Source: an uncultured Collinsella sp. (GTDB lineage Bacteria; Actinomycetota; Coriobacteriia; Coriobacteriales; Coriobacteriaceae). Taken from it: a DNA stretch of 64,000 bases. The stretch covers positions 27,639 to 91,638 of the forward strand of contig CABRHH010000008.1 in assembly GCA_902470695.1 (NCBI GenBank). Reading direction: 5' to 3'. Both the position numbers and the translations under genes were made by a program. The notes below the pieces were generated by a model. It was not told where the DNA came from, made no database searches, and was given only the letters and a program-made list of their open reading frames with translations. This document shows, piece after piece, positions 35,893 to 44,187 of this stretch. Each line of letters begins with the position of its first letter. Positions within the stretch are counted from its first letter, which is position 1.

Positions 35893-36774
35893 CTACGCAA
35901 TGCTCTCGAAAAAGAGCTTCTTGGTCCCCGCTGTCTTGAAGAGCCTGATTTTGTCCATTGCAGTTTGCTTGCATGCCTCCATCGGTTCAGGGAACAACAC
36001 ATTCGGCTCGCGAATTTCCGACCCTCCATTCTCAAGTACCTCGCGCAGCTTCTCCGTAAAGGAAATCTTGATATCGGAGGAGATGTTGATCTTGGCGATG
36101 CCGAGCTCGACAGCACGGGATATCTCTTCATCCGGATTGCTGGAACCCCCGTGGAGCACCAGAGGAACATCTACGACCTTGGTGATTGCCTCGAGGATGT
36201 CCATGCGGAGCTTTGGCTTCACGTTCTTGGGATACAGACCATGAGCCGTACCGATTGCAACCGCCAGCGAGTCAATGCCCGTGCGCTCAACAAACTCCGC
36301 AGCCTGGTCGGGATCGGTATACGTGACCTCGGTCACACCTCCCTCGATGCTGTTGCCGGTGTCGCCGATAGTGCCCAGCTCCGCCTCAACTGACACACCG
36401 ACCGCATGAGCAACCTTCACGACCTCCTGAGCTGTTTTGACATTCTCTTCGAAGGGAAGGTGAGATGAATCAATCATGACCGATGTAAACCCAAGCTGGA
36501 TAGCGTGATACACCTGCTCGATATTGGCCCCGTGATCGAGGTGGATGGCGACCGGCAGGTCTGTGGCGTTGATTTCGTCCTTCACCTGGCCAAGGAATGA
36601 ATCGCGCAGGAAGCTCAGCTCGTCGGGGTGGATCGCCATAATGAACGGCGCCTGCGACTCCTTGCAAACGTCCATGACAGCTGGGAGAAGCTGTCCGCTG
36701 CCCGCGTTGAAAGCGGGCAGCGCGAAATGGTTCTCCTGAGCGCACTTCAACAACGATTTGCCAGAAACGAGCAT
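35893..36774 (-). CDS. Class II ketose-bisphosphate aldolase
   Basis: A 293-residue zinc-dependent aldolase of the fructose/tagatose-bisphosphate (GatY/KbaY/FbaA) family. Catalytic Asp80 and zinc ligand His81 sit in AIHLDHGAN; the other zinc ligands are Glu132 (VEAELGTIGD), His178 (GTAHGLYP) and His208 (LVLHGGSSNPDEEI). It splits a ketose 1,6-bisphosphate, or a ketose 1-phosphate, to dihydroxyacetone phosphate and an aldehyde. First gene of the operon, divergent from the DeoR regulator. A separate phosphofructokinase-type gene is not present here, which leaves room for a ketose-1-phosphate substrate. Confidence 0.9.
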   Translation of the reverse strand: MLVSGKSLLKCAQENHFALPAFNAGSGQLLPAVMDVCKESQAPFIMAIHPDELSFLRDSFLGQVKDEINATDLPVAIHLDHGANIEQVYHAIQLGFTSVMIDSSHLPFEENVKTAQEVVKVAHAVGVSVEAELGTIGDTGNSIEGGVTEVTYTDPDQAAEFVERTGIDSLAVAIGTAHGLYPKNVKPKLRMDILEAITKVVDVPLVLHGGSSNPDEEISRAVELGIAKINISSDIKISFTEKLREVLENGGSEIREPNVLFPEPMEACKQTAMDKIRLFKTAGTKKLFFESIA

Positions 36775-36915
36775 ACTGGTACCTCTTTCTTCGAGAAGCC
36801 TCCGATAAAGAATCAGAAAAGAAAGAGCTTTTTTCTTTTTCCTTATCTTTATCTTTCTTTAGCGGTTACTATACTACTTATTCCATTATTTTTCTTTTCA
36901 GTTTCCTTATTTCGT

Positions 36916-36949
36916 GTGAACGGTTTCTTTTTTGCCGTGAACGGTCTCT
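36916..36949. promoter_or_regulatory. Direct repeat GTGAACGGT, 21-bp spacing, in the aldolase/DeoR region
   Basis: GTGAACGGTTTCT at 36916 and GTGAACGGTCTCT at 36937, spaced 21 bp (two helix turns), in the 288-bp divergent region. The same 21-bp arrangement occurs between rhaB and fucO and, partly, upstream of the last glycosidase gene. The region also has AAAAGAAA/TTTCTTTT near 36816-36840 and T-rich tracts. Confidence 0.6.
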
Positions 36950-37062
36950 GTTCATCTTTCCTTCAATTAAGATGCTGGTTTAAGCTGGGAGAAGCATCGC
37001 GCTGTATTCCGATGTGAGATGCTTCTGTTTGGAACGTGCAAAGTTAGGGGACGAGCCTCACC

Positions 37063-37830
37063 ATGATTGACACCGACCGCCTTGCAGCCATTTCATCAAT
37101 GGTCTATAAGCGGCAAACCGTAAAAACAGCTGAAATTACCAAGGAGCTCGGCATCACTAGCCCCACGGCCAGAAAGTACCTTGACCATCTTGCATCTACG
37201 GACAGGCGCATCCAGCGCATCCATGGGGGAGCCTCGCTCGCTCCAGCACGATACTCTTCAGGCGAAACCGAACTCTTTCAAGAGCGCGCGAACACCCATC
37301 AAGCTGAAAAGGCCGAGATTGCCCGCAAGGCGCTGGCCCAAGTAAGCGAAAGGGACACCATTGCTCTTGACTCCAGCACGACTTGCTTCGAACTCGCTCG
37401 CCTACTCGCAGAAACGGACAAGCAGCTCACGATCATTACCAACGGAATCCGCACCGCTCAGCTGCTCTCCGAGAACGAACGGCTAACCGTTATCGTAAGC
37501 TCGGGCGTACTGTGCCACCAGTCCAACACCATTCTCGATGAGTTCGATTGCCCGATTTACGATCGGTTCAATATCGACATCTACTTTTTTTCCGCATCCT
37601 GTGTCTCGATAGATTGCGGGTTTTCTGAATACAACCTGCGCGAGATCGACAAGAAGCGCAAGTGCATCCGTCTTGCCTCGAAAAGCATTGCGCTCATTGA
37701 CAGCTCGAAGCTTGAACAGAGCACCAGTTCGACATTCGCCCAGCTGGACGATGTTGACATGCTCATTACCGATGACCGGGCCGAAGATCTTGTAAAGCAG
37801 CAGTATCGTCAGGTTGTCGACGTGCGGTAG
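37063..37830 (+). CDS. DeoR family transcriptional regulator
   Basis: A 255-residue sugar-phosphate-responsive repressor. The N-terminal helix-turn-helix is at about 18-45 (VKTAEITKELGITSPTARKYLDHL). The C-terminal DeoR sensor domain shows IALDSSTTCFELARLL, LTIITNGIRTAQLL and the ALIDSSKLEQSTSSTFAQL segment. It is divergent from the eight-gene PTS/aldolase operon and very probably controls it, with a phosphorylated sugar as inducer. Candidate operators are the GTGAACGGT repeats at 36916-36949, though those occur at other promoters too. Confidence 0.88.
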   Translation: MIDTDRLAAISSMVYKRQTVKTAEITKELGITSPTARKYLDHLASTDRRIQRIHGGASLAPARYSSGETELFQERANTHQAEKAEIARKALAQVSERDTIALDSSTTCFELARLLAETDKQLTIITNGIRTAQLLSENERLTVIVSSGVLCHQSNTILDEFDCPIYDRFNIDIYFFSASCVSIDCGFSEYNLREIDKKRKCIRLASKSIALIDSSKLEQSTSSTFAQLDDVDMLITDDRAEDLVKQQYRQVVDVR

Positions 37831-37879
37831 CCGCTGCGTCTGGCGGGTAGCCGTTATCCGCTGCGCAGCTCGAAACCCC

Positions 37880-37910
37880 ACAGTTGGCGGGGCATTGGAA
37901 ACCCAACTGT
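37880..37910 (+). terminator. Hairpin after the DeoR gene
   Basis: ACAGTTGG and CCAACTGT flank a 15-base loop, 50 bp past the DeoR stop. No T-run; possible terminator or processing structure. Confidence 0.4.
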
Positions 37911-38049
37911 CGAAGGCTGCTCACAGGAAAACAGCGCACTGCCCCCGCCTTTGATGCACCTGAGATCGAGTTCGGCCCGCTGCGCATCCGGGCTCAGATT
38001 CTGGATGTCGGCACGCCCTGGCACCGTCCCCGCCCATCCACGTATCCCG

Positions 38050-38530
38050 GGTTCGTCTCCCGCACGTCGACGGGGTCCCGAGTTCGCTTTCCGGCCATCG
38101 ATGAGCCTCTGGGTTTGCTCGGCGTCCATCGGCGTGATCCCGGGTTCGGGTTTCGGACATCGACGGGATCTCGGGTTCGCTTTCCGGCCATCGGCGGGAT
38201 CCAGGGTCCGCTTTCCGGCCATCAATACATCCAGGGTTCGTCTCCTGGGCATCGGCAGACTTCCGGGTTCGCTTTTCGGCCATCGACGCAATGTGGGTTC
38301 GCCTCCTGGACATTCAAGGGCCGAAAACGCCCCTGGATGACCACAACCCGAACCCTTGTTGCACGAATGGACAAAGCCCGAACCCTCGTTGCACGGAGAG
38401 ATCGAATCCGAACCCTCGTTGACCGTATGGCCACGACCCGAACCCGATTTGCGCGGACAGACGAGGCGCGAACCCTCGTTGCACAGACGGCAGCCCGAAC
38501 CCCGGTTGACCGGATGGCCACAACACGGCC
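38050..38530. repeat. Palindromic 30-bp array C (9 forward + 7 inverted)
   Basis: Forward GGTTCG-type units near 38050, 38081, 38112, 38143, 38174, 38205, 38235, 38266 and 38296 (30-31 bp). Inverted units start at 38336, 38366, 38396, 38426, 38456, 38486 and 38513. The turn is 40 bp, centre GAAAACG near 38325. The whole 37831-38889 gap is non-coding; beyond 38530 decayed inverted units (AACGGACACAACCC-like) continue to about 38700. Confidence 0.78.
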
Positions 38531-38889
38531 GCCGTCACGCCAGCAGGCAAGATCCCCGCCGCGCCAACAGGCGAAAGCCGGCTGACGACAGTCGAACTCC
38601 GTCACAAAACGGCCAAAGCCCGAATCAACGCTGCGCAAACGGACACAACCCACGTCATCATCGCGCAAGCAGACACAACCCGAATCCGTCTTGCGTAAAT
38701 GACCGGGAGCCCTATCGCAACAACCAGGCGCACAAAACAACCAGCTCAGACACCATGCCAAGCATATTTTACGGAAGCAGTCGGCACTCTGCGGGCCGAT
38801 GTAGCGCCCTTTTGATGGTACGATTCCGCTCGCCGTGAGAGAGTCTGTCTCGACAGGGGCCACACCGAAGACGAAAGGAGGCAGCGGGC

Positions 38890-39522
38890 ATGGAAGTCGG
38901 ACATCGCATCCGCGAGCAACGGACGGCCATCGGGATGTCGCAAGACGACCTGGCGGCGCGCGTGTACGTGAGCCGCCAGACCATCAGCTCATGGGAAAAC
39001 GACAAAACCTATCCCGACCTGCAGAGCCTGCTGCTTCTCTCCGAAATCTTCGGCGTGGCCATAGACACCCTTATCAAAGGAGATGTGGAGACCATGACTA
39101 CCGCCATGCGCAACGATGCCCGTCTGCTGAGGAACCTGAGCTGGGCGATACTCGGATGCCTCGCCCTCATCATCGCCTCGATGACCTGGTGGCTCGTCCA
39201 AAACCTCGCCTGGAACTGGGCCTTCGAGCAAACCATTCCAACCCTCGTGCTGGCCTTTGCATTCTGGGCTGCCTCCATGGGTCTCGCCGCCTGGGCCGAC
39301 CACCTCAAGCACACCAACGACCTCGCAACCTACCGCGAGATCTCCGACTTCCTCGAGGGTCTCCCGGTTGATCGTGATACCGAGAAGGGCCGCCGGGCTC
39401 GCAAGCGTCGTTCGCTGCCCGCATGGGTGAAAGCCGCGTGCGTGGTCGGTGCCGCTGCCGTCGGATTCGTCATCGGTCTCTTCATCGCCCATATCGCCGG
39501 CCCGGCCGTGGGCGCGCTGTAG
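38890..39522 (+). CDS. XRE-family regulator with membrane helices
   Basis: A 210-residue protein with an N-terminal Cro/CI-type helix-turn-helix (IREQRTAIGMSQDDLAARVY, then VSRQTISSWENDKTYPD; about 7-44) and a membrane part. Hydrophobic segments are at about 84-104 (SWAILGCLALIIASMTWWLV), 113-135 and 178-200. A charged loop (DTEKGRRARKRRS) lies between. GGAGG precedes the ATG. Such proteins are thought to sense membrane or envelope state. The gene is bracketed by arrays C and D and has no functional neighbour. Confidence 0.85.
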   Translation: MEVGHRIREQRTAIGMSQDDLAARVYVSRQTISSWENDKTYPDLQSLLLLSEIFGVAIDTLIKGDVETMTTAMRNDARLLRNLSWAILGCLALIIASMTWWLVQNLAWNWAFEQTIPTLVLAFAFWAASMGLAAWADHLKHTNDLATYREISDFLEGLPVDRDTEKGRRARKRRSLPAWVKAACVVGAAAVGFVIGLFIAHIAGPAVGAL

Positions 39523-39545
39523 CGCGGCGCCGATAGGAATGCACC

Positions 39546-39581
39546 GGGCGGTGCGGTTGGCTACGGTCGACCGCACCGCCC
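39546..39581 (+). terminator. Hairpin after the XRE membrane regulator
   Basis: GGGCGGTGCGGT (39546-39557) and ACCGCACCGCCC (39570-39581), a perfect 12-bp stem, begin 24 bp past the stop. No T-run follows. Confidence 0.6.
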
Positions 39582-39783
39582 TGTAGCGATGCCGCTCCAT
39601 GTCAACGGTCATGCCGCAGCAGCCCGGGTATGAGTGCAACCCGTCTGCCAACCCAACGACTCGGGTGCCACAGCAGCCCGGTCCTGCATGCAATTCGTTC
39701 ACCAACCCAGCGCCTCGGCCGCCATAACAGCTCGGGCTGCGCGCAACTCGTCTAGCCTGCGTGCGGCCCGCCCACCAACCAAG

Positions 39784-40030
39784 GGTTCGGCCTGCATCTA
39801 TCCGCCCATCAACCAAGAGTTCGGATTTCATCCATCCGTGCAACAAGGGTTCGGTCTGTGTCCGTCCGGTCAAAAAGGGTTCGGGTTGCAGCCGTTTATG
39901 CAACGAGGGTTCGCACCTTGTCCGTCCGGTCAACAAGGGTTCGGGTTCCATCCGTTTGGGGGCATTTTTCCCTCTCAGACGGACGGGACCCGAACCCGAA
40001 ATACATCAATGGCTGAAAGACGATCCCAAA
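39784..40030. repeat. Palindromic 30-bp array D
   Basis: Forward units at 39784, 39818, 39848, 39878, 39908 and 39938; inverted units start at 39978 and 40008, then decay. The turn is again 40 bp, and the centre near 39967 is a T-run, as in A1 and A2. Before it (39600-39780) lie shorter repeats containing CAGCCCGG and AACTCGTC; no gene. Confidence 0.75.
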
Positions 40031-40096
40031 ATGCGTTAGCGAACAGGACGCAAGCACGGAAATCGTCGACGGGCAAGGCATAGGCCCCCAAAGCTT

Positions 40097-40340
40097 GCTG
40101 ACAGACGGAGCGGAAGCCCGGGCCGCGAGGACGCTAGCAGACAGAATGGAAACCCGAACCTCGAGCCCGCTGGCAGGCAGAACGGGAACCCGGGCCGTGA
40201 GGATGCTGGCAAGCAGGGCGGAAACCCGAGTCTCGAGACCGCCGGCAAGCAGAGAGAAAATCCGAACCCCGAGAATGCTGGCCAGCTGAGCGGAAGCCGG
40301 GCTTGACAAGCAGAAAGAAAACCCAGGCCGCGAGGATTAC
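40097..40340. repeat. 36-bp tandem array next to array D
   Basis: Four units of exactly 36 bp from 40137 (GCAGACAGAATGGAAACCCG, then three more starting GCAGG or GCAAG), with partial copies before and after. Each holds an AACCCG-type core like the inverted units of array D, but with a longer period. Not coding. Confidence 0.65.
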
Positions 40341-40401
40341 CGCGCAGAACAGCAGGATCCCGTCAGCCCCACCCGAAGCGAATCGGCCCCGCCAACCTCT
40401 A

Positions 40402-40469
40402 ATCGGGACAGAATCAGGACAAAATCAGGACATGTCCTGAAAGAATCGGGACATGTCCTGATTCTGTCC
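40402..40469. repeat. 68-bp palindromic repeat, copy 1 (upstream of AlbA_2 gene)
   Basis: Contains ATCGGGACA and ATCAGGACA units at 11-bp spacing, the perfect palindrome TCAGGACATGTCCTGA (40425-40440) and a near-perfect 24-bp palindrome around GGACATGTCC (40442-40465). It ends 38 bp before the AlbA_2 start, so it may be promoter-operator DNA. Copy 2 is downstream of the gene. Confidence 0.8.
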
Positions 40470-40506
40470 TACAATTGTCTTGAATACAGGAGATTGGAAG
40501 GGTGCA

Positions 40507-42198
40507 ATGGTCAGTATGCGGCAAATTCCTGAGCGCGAATCGCTTACTGAAGAGTTCAAAAGCGATCAAAAAAGACTACCCGACAGCGAGATTATCGACA
40601 CCGTCGTTGCGCTCAGCAACACGGACGGAGGCCGCCTTTTTCTCGGTGTTGAAGACGATGGCGTCGTGACCGGCGTGCACAAACAGCATGCAGACCCAAC
40701 ACAACTCGCAGCTTTCATCGCGAATAAAACTGTCCCGCCCGTCTCAGCACGGGTATCGTCTCTCACATTGACCCATGATGGATTCCCGAGCGATTCGGGC
40801 GCTTCCGTGATTGTGGTTGAAGTTTCCCGCTCCACAGCAATTGTATCCAGTGCAAGCGGAAAGATTATGCGCCGCCGCCTCAAAGCAGATGGAACACCAG
40901 AAAGCGTGGCGCTCTACCCATATGAGATTATCACCAGGCTTTCCTCGCTCGGACAGCTTGACTACTCTTCGTTCCCGATTCCCGATTCGACCATCGACGA
41001 CTTTGACTCCATCGAGCTCCAGCGCCTCCGGAACATCCTTACCCGCAATAAAGGTGTTGATCAGTCTCTCCTCGAATTGTCAGACGATGAATTGCTTGGC
41101 GCCTTGCGCATGACCGTATCGGTCGACGGCGTTTTAACACCGACCATAACGGGCATCCTTCTTGCCGGCAAAGCCGAGGCAATCAGGCGCTCTGTCCCCA
41201 CTCATGGAGCAACATTCCAAGTGCTCAGAGGCACCGAGGTACGCATCAACCAGGACTTCGATCAGCCGCTTCTCTATACAATCGAGAAGCTGGGAAACCT
41301 GTTCGAGGCGTGGAATCCAGAGCGCGAATTCGAAGACGGGCTCTTCAGGACTCCGGCACCGGAGTTCGACCAGAGGGCATTCCGCGAAGCGGTTGTCAAC
41401 GCGTTCGGCCATAGGGATTACGCCGCCATGGGACGCGTTCGCGTGCTTATCGATGATGAGGGCCTTACGGTTTCGAATCCCGGCGGCTTCATCGAGGGCA
41501 TCAACGTCCGCAATCTGCTGACAGCAGAGCCGCGGGGCCGCAACGAATGTCTCATGGGTGCCCTAAAGCGCATCGGGCTGGCCGAGCGAACAGGCCGAGG
41601 CATCGACAGAATTTACGAAGGGTCGCTTGTTTTCGGACGCCCTCTGCCCGACTATTCCGCCAGCACGCCCACCACAGTTCGGGTATTCATCGCTCGAACC
41701 GCACCAGACCCGCTCTTCATGAAGATGATTGCAGAAGAGGCCGCACGCACCGGCAGGCCCCTCTCACTCCGCTCTCTCCTTATCCTGAATGCCCTAAAGG
41801 ATCAGCGAAGGCTATCCGCATCAGAACTTGTCAGCCAGCTGCCCTTCTCTGACACGATGACTCGATCAACCCTTGGCAACCTTGTCGAGGCAGGCCTGGT
41901 CGAAGCATGGGGCCAGGGAGGAAGCAGAGCATATACGCTCAGCAAAAGCGCGTACGCCGAATCGGGCGAAGAAATCGGCTACGTTAGGCAAGCCGATATC
42001 GACAGGATGCGTTATGAGGAGCTTATTCTACAGCTCGCCAAGCAGCGCTGCGACGGGATTGCGACCCGCGATGTGGAACAGCTGCTCCGCATCAGCCGCA
42101 AACAAGCATACCGAGAGGTCACCAAGCTCGTTCAGAAGGGCCGGCTGCAGAAATGTGGAAGTGGAAGGGCAACAAAGTATCGCGCCGTCTCGCGGTGA
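40507..42198 (+). CDS. AlbA_2/Schlafen-type putative DNA-binding regulator (RecG-like C-terminal ATPase fold)
   Basis: A 563-residue protein. The N-terminal AlbA_2 (Schlafen-like) domain shows SLTEEFKSD, then DTVVALSNTDGGRLFLGVED (about residues 10-55). A central GHKL-like HATPase_c_4 segment follows: FREAVVNAFGHRDYAAMG, VSNPGGFIEG, GRNECLMGALKRIGLAERTG. Two C-terminal winged-helix stretches are seen (LRSLLILNALKDQRRLSASE and IATRDVEQLLRISRKQAYRE). The ATG at 40507 follows GGAAGGG; a TTG at 40480 would start within the upstream repeat flank. Flanking 68-bp repeats bracket it. Role probably regulatory; a defence role is possible but unproven. Confidence 0.82.
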   Translation: MVSMRQIPERESLTEEFKSDQKRLPDSEIIDTVVALSNTDGGRLFLGVEDDGVVTGVHKQHADPTQLAAFIANKTVPPVSARVSSLTLTHDGFPSDSGASVIVVEVSRSTAIVSSASGKIMRRRLKADGTPESVALYPYEIITRLSSLGQLDYSSFPIPDSTIDDFDSIELQRLRNILTRNKGVDQSLLELSDDELLGALRMTVSVDGVLTPTITGILLAGKAEAIRRSVPTHGATFQVLRGTEVRINQDFDQPLLYTIEKLGNLFEAWNPEREFEDGLFRTPAPEFDQRAFREAVVNAFGHRDYAAMGRVRVLIDDEGLTVSNPGGFIEGINVRNLLTAEPRGRNECLMGALKRIGLAERTGRGIDRIYEGSLVFGRPLPDYSASTPTTVRVFIARTAPDPLFMKMIAEEAARTGRPLSLRSLLILNALKDQRRLSASELVSQLPFSDTMTRSTLGNLVEAGLVEAWGQGGSRAYTLSKSAYAESGEEIGYVRQADIDRMRYEELILQLAKQRCDGIATRDVEQLLRISRKQAYREVTKLVQKGRLQKCGSGRATKYRAVSR

Positions 42199-42281
42199 CA
42201 TATTCCAAGCTTTGTTGCGAGGTCAATAATGCCCTTACGCACGTGCAGCTCCAGCAGGAGACGCGAGGCAGCGCACAGCCG

Positions 42282-42349
42282 ATCGGGACAGAATATAGAC
42301 AGAATCAGGACATGTCCTGAAAGAATCGGGACATGTCCTGATTCTGTCC
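42282..42349. repeat. 68-bp palindromic repeat, copy 2 (downstream of AlbA_2 gene)
   Basis: Direct repeat of copy 1, exactly 1880 bp away, with the same TCAGGACATGTCCTGA palindrome at 42305-42320 and only a few changes near its left end. A further half-unit (TGTCCTGATTCC) follows. Confidence 0.8.
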
Positions 42350-42485
42350 CGTTGATGTCCTGATTCCATGTGACGGGCCGCCGTCCGATAGCAAGGCGCC
42401 GAAATCCACCCCAGCTCCGCATGACAAGCCGCCACCCAATGGAAAAGCACCGCATTCCGCCCCGGCCCGCCTGGACACCAAGCGC

Positions 42486-43343
42486 CTACCGGGCCGACTT
42501 GGCCGCATCCCAGAGCTCGTTGAGGCGCGCGGTGTCCAGGTCCTCGACCTGCACGCCCTCTTTGAAGGCCGCCTGCTCCACCGCCGCCCACCGCTCGCGA
42601 AACTTCATCGTGCTCGCCCGCAGGGCCGCCTCGGCATCGATGCCTTCCCAGCGCGCGACGTTCACCAGCGAGAACAGCAGGTCGCCGAACTCCATCGTGC
42701 GCGCATCGCTGCCGACCTCCTCCGCCGCGAATTCGGCACGTTCCTCGGACACCTGCTCCCACACGGCTTCAACGTTCTCCCATTCGAAGCCCGCCTTCGC
42801 GGCCTTGCGCGACACCTTCTGCGCCTGCATGAGCGCCGGCAAACCACGCGGAACGCTCTCGAGCAAGCCCTCGGGACACCCGGCTTCCTCGCTGCGGTCA
42901 GCCCGCTCGCCGCGCTTCACGTCGTCCCAAATGCCCAGGACATCAGCGGCGTCGGCAGCCCGAACGTCTCCGAACACATGCGGATGCCGACGGATGAGCT
43001 TCTCGTTCACGTCGCGCGCCACGTCCGCAAAGGTAAACTGCCCGGCATCCGCCGCGATCTGCGCATGCAAAACCACCTGCATGAGCACATCGCCCAGCTC
43101 CTCACGCAAATGGGCGGCGTCACCCGCCTCGATGCAATCGACGGCCTCATAGGCTTCCTCGATCATGTTGCCGGCGATGCTCTCATGCGTCTGCTCGCGA
43201 TCCCACGGGCACCCATCGGGCTGGCGCAGGCGCCAAATGGTTTCCACCAGCGCCTGAGCATCCTCGCGCGCATCCACCAACGTCGAGGTGTCGCGCGTGA
43301 TGCTCGCCAAGCTCGACGCGCCCGTTTCGGTCCATTCCGCCAT
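42486..43343 (-). CDS. mazG: Nucleoside triphosphate pyrophosphohydrolase MazG
   Basis: Hydrolyses NTPs and dNTPs to monophosphates, cleaning damaged nucleotides or lowering ppGpp-related stress. The 285-residue two-domain length is standard. The first MazG domain has the start LRQPDGCPWDREQTHESI and metal-binding EEAYEAVDCIE and EELGDVLMQVV; the second has VEAVWEQVSEERAEFAAEE and EFGDLLFSLVN. Between them RRHPHVFGDV is conserved. GAGGACGAAC precedes the ATG. It lies head to tail with the phosphodiesterase gene on the same strand, 70 bp apart. Confidence 0.95.
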   Translation of the reverse strand: MAEWTETGASSLASITRDTSTLVDAREDAQALVETIWRLRQPDGCPWDREQTHESIAGNMIEEAYEAVDCIEAGDAAHLREELGDVLMQVVLHAQIAADAGQFTFADVARDVNEKLIRRHPHVFGDVRAADAADVLGIWDDVKRGERADRSEEAGCPEGLLESVPRGLPALMQAQKVSRKAAKAGFEWENVEAVWEQVSEERAEFAAEEVGSDARTMEFGDLLFSLVNVARWEGIDAEAALRASTMKFRERWAAVEQAAFKEGVQVEDLDTARLNELWDAAKSAR

Positions 43344-43413
43344 GTTCGTCCTCAGCCTTTCTGTCAGGGTTGCTCAACTCAACGCGGGCGCAGGCCCCGC
43401 TCGCAGCAGCCTC

Positions 43414-43983
43414 CTACGCCTCGTCCAGCACCACGTGGGAGAACGCCTGCTCAATCGGCCGCTCGGAGTCGTACAGGCCAACGCTGTGCGTGCCGTCCTT
43501 GGGGATGGACACGCTGCCGGGATTGAACAGCCACAGACCCGGGTGCGCGGCGCTCTCCTCGTTCACCTTGATGTGCGTGTGGCCGTATACCAGCGCCGAG
43601 CCCTGCGGCAACGTCGGCACGTGGTCGACGCTATTGTGCATTCCGGCACCGAACACGTGCCCGTGCGTGCAAAACAGCTCGCGGCCGGACGGGTCGAGCA
43701 CGCTGGCGCTCGCCGCCATGCAGGGAAACTCCAGAACCATCTGGTCGACCTCCGCCTCGCAGTTGCCCCGCACCGCCATCACGCGGCCCGAAGCCGCCAG
43801 CTCGTTCAACAGGGGGATAACCCGCTTGGGCGCATAATCGCGCGGCAGGTCGTTGCGCGGCCCGTGGTAGAGCAGGTCGCCCAGCAAGATGATGCGGTCG
43901 GGCTGCTCCGCCTCGATCGCGCCCATAAGGCGCTCGGCCCAAAAAGCCGACCCGTGAATATCGGATGCAATGAGGAACTTCAT
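43414..43983 (-). CDS. YfcE-type metallophosphodiesterase
   Basis: A 189-residue calcineurin-like phosphodiesterase. Metal-binding motifs are complete: SDIHGSAFW near the N-terminus, LLGDLLYHGPRND, RGNCEAEVD, CTHGHVFG and GHTHI. YfcE proteins act on phosphodiesters in vitro; the natural substrate is unknown. The ATG at 43983 gives the typical MKFLIASDIHG; AAAGGG lies about 10 bases upstream. It precedes mazG on the same strand and may share its transcript. Confidence 0.9.
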   Translation of the reverse strand: MKFLIASDIHGSAFWAERLMGAIEAEQPDRIILLGDLLYHGPRNDLPRDYAPKRVIPLLNELAASGRVMAVRGNCEAEVDQMVLEFPCMAASASVLDPSGRELFCTHGHVFGAGMHNSVDHVPTLPQGSALVYGHTHIKVNEESAAHPGLWLFNPGSVSIPKDGTHSVGLYDSERPIEQAFSHVVLDEA

Positions 43984-44187
43984 GCGATGCCGCCCTTTCC
44001 GCCGCCGGGGCACACCCCGAACCGTCCATGCGCCTCAAGTGTACTCACCCGAAGGCCTCGCAGGCGGCCTGCAGACGCCCGGCGCCGCGACCGCTCAAAA
44101 ACCTCCACACCCATCCGCTATCCTGTGGTCCTCAGCAACAACGATGCGGAGCCGCACCCAGCGGCGCCGCCCACCGATAGGATTCTC

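Noticed and set aside
36775..37062. Riboswitch in the aldolase leader
   Set aside because: Only A/T-rich tracts and a short hairpin were seen; no conserved aptamer core was recognised.
37880..38890. Frames encoding RTL or GFAF-type repeat peptides in array C
   Set aside because: Same reason as for array A: repeat-driven open frames on both strands.
4977..40030. tRNA fragments suggested by GGTTCG cores in the arrays
   Set aside because: No acceptor or anticodon stems; the core recurs every 30 bp and only the six bases match a T-loop.
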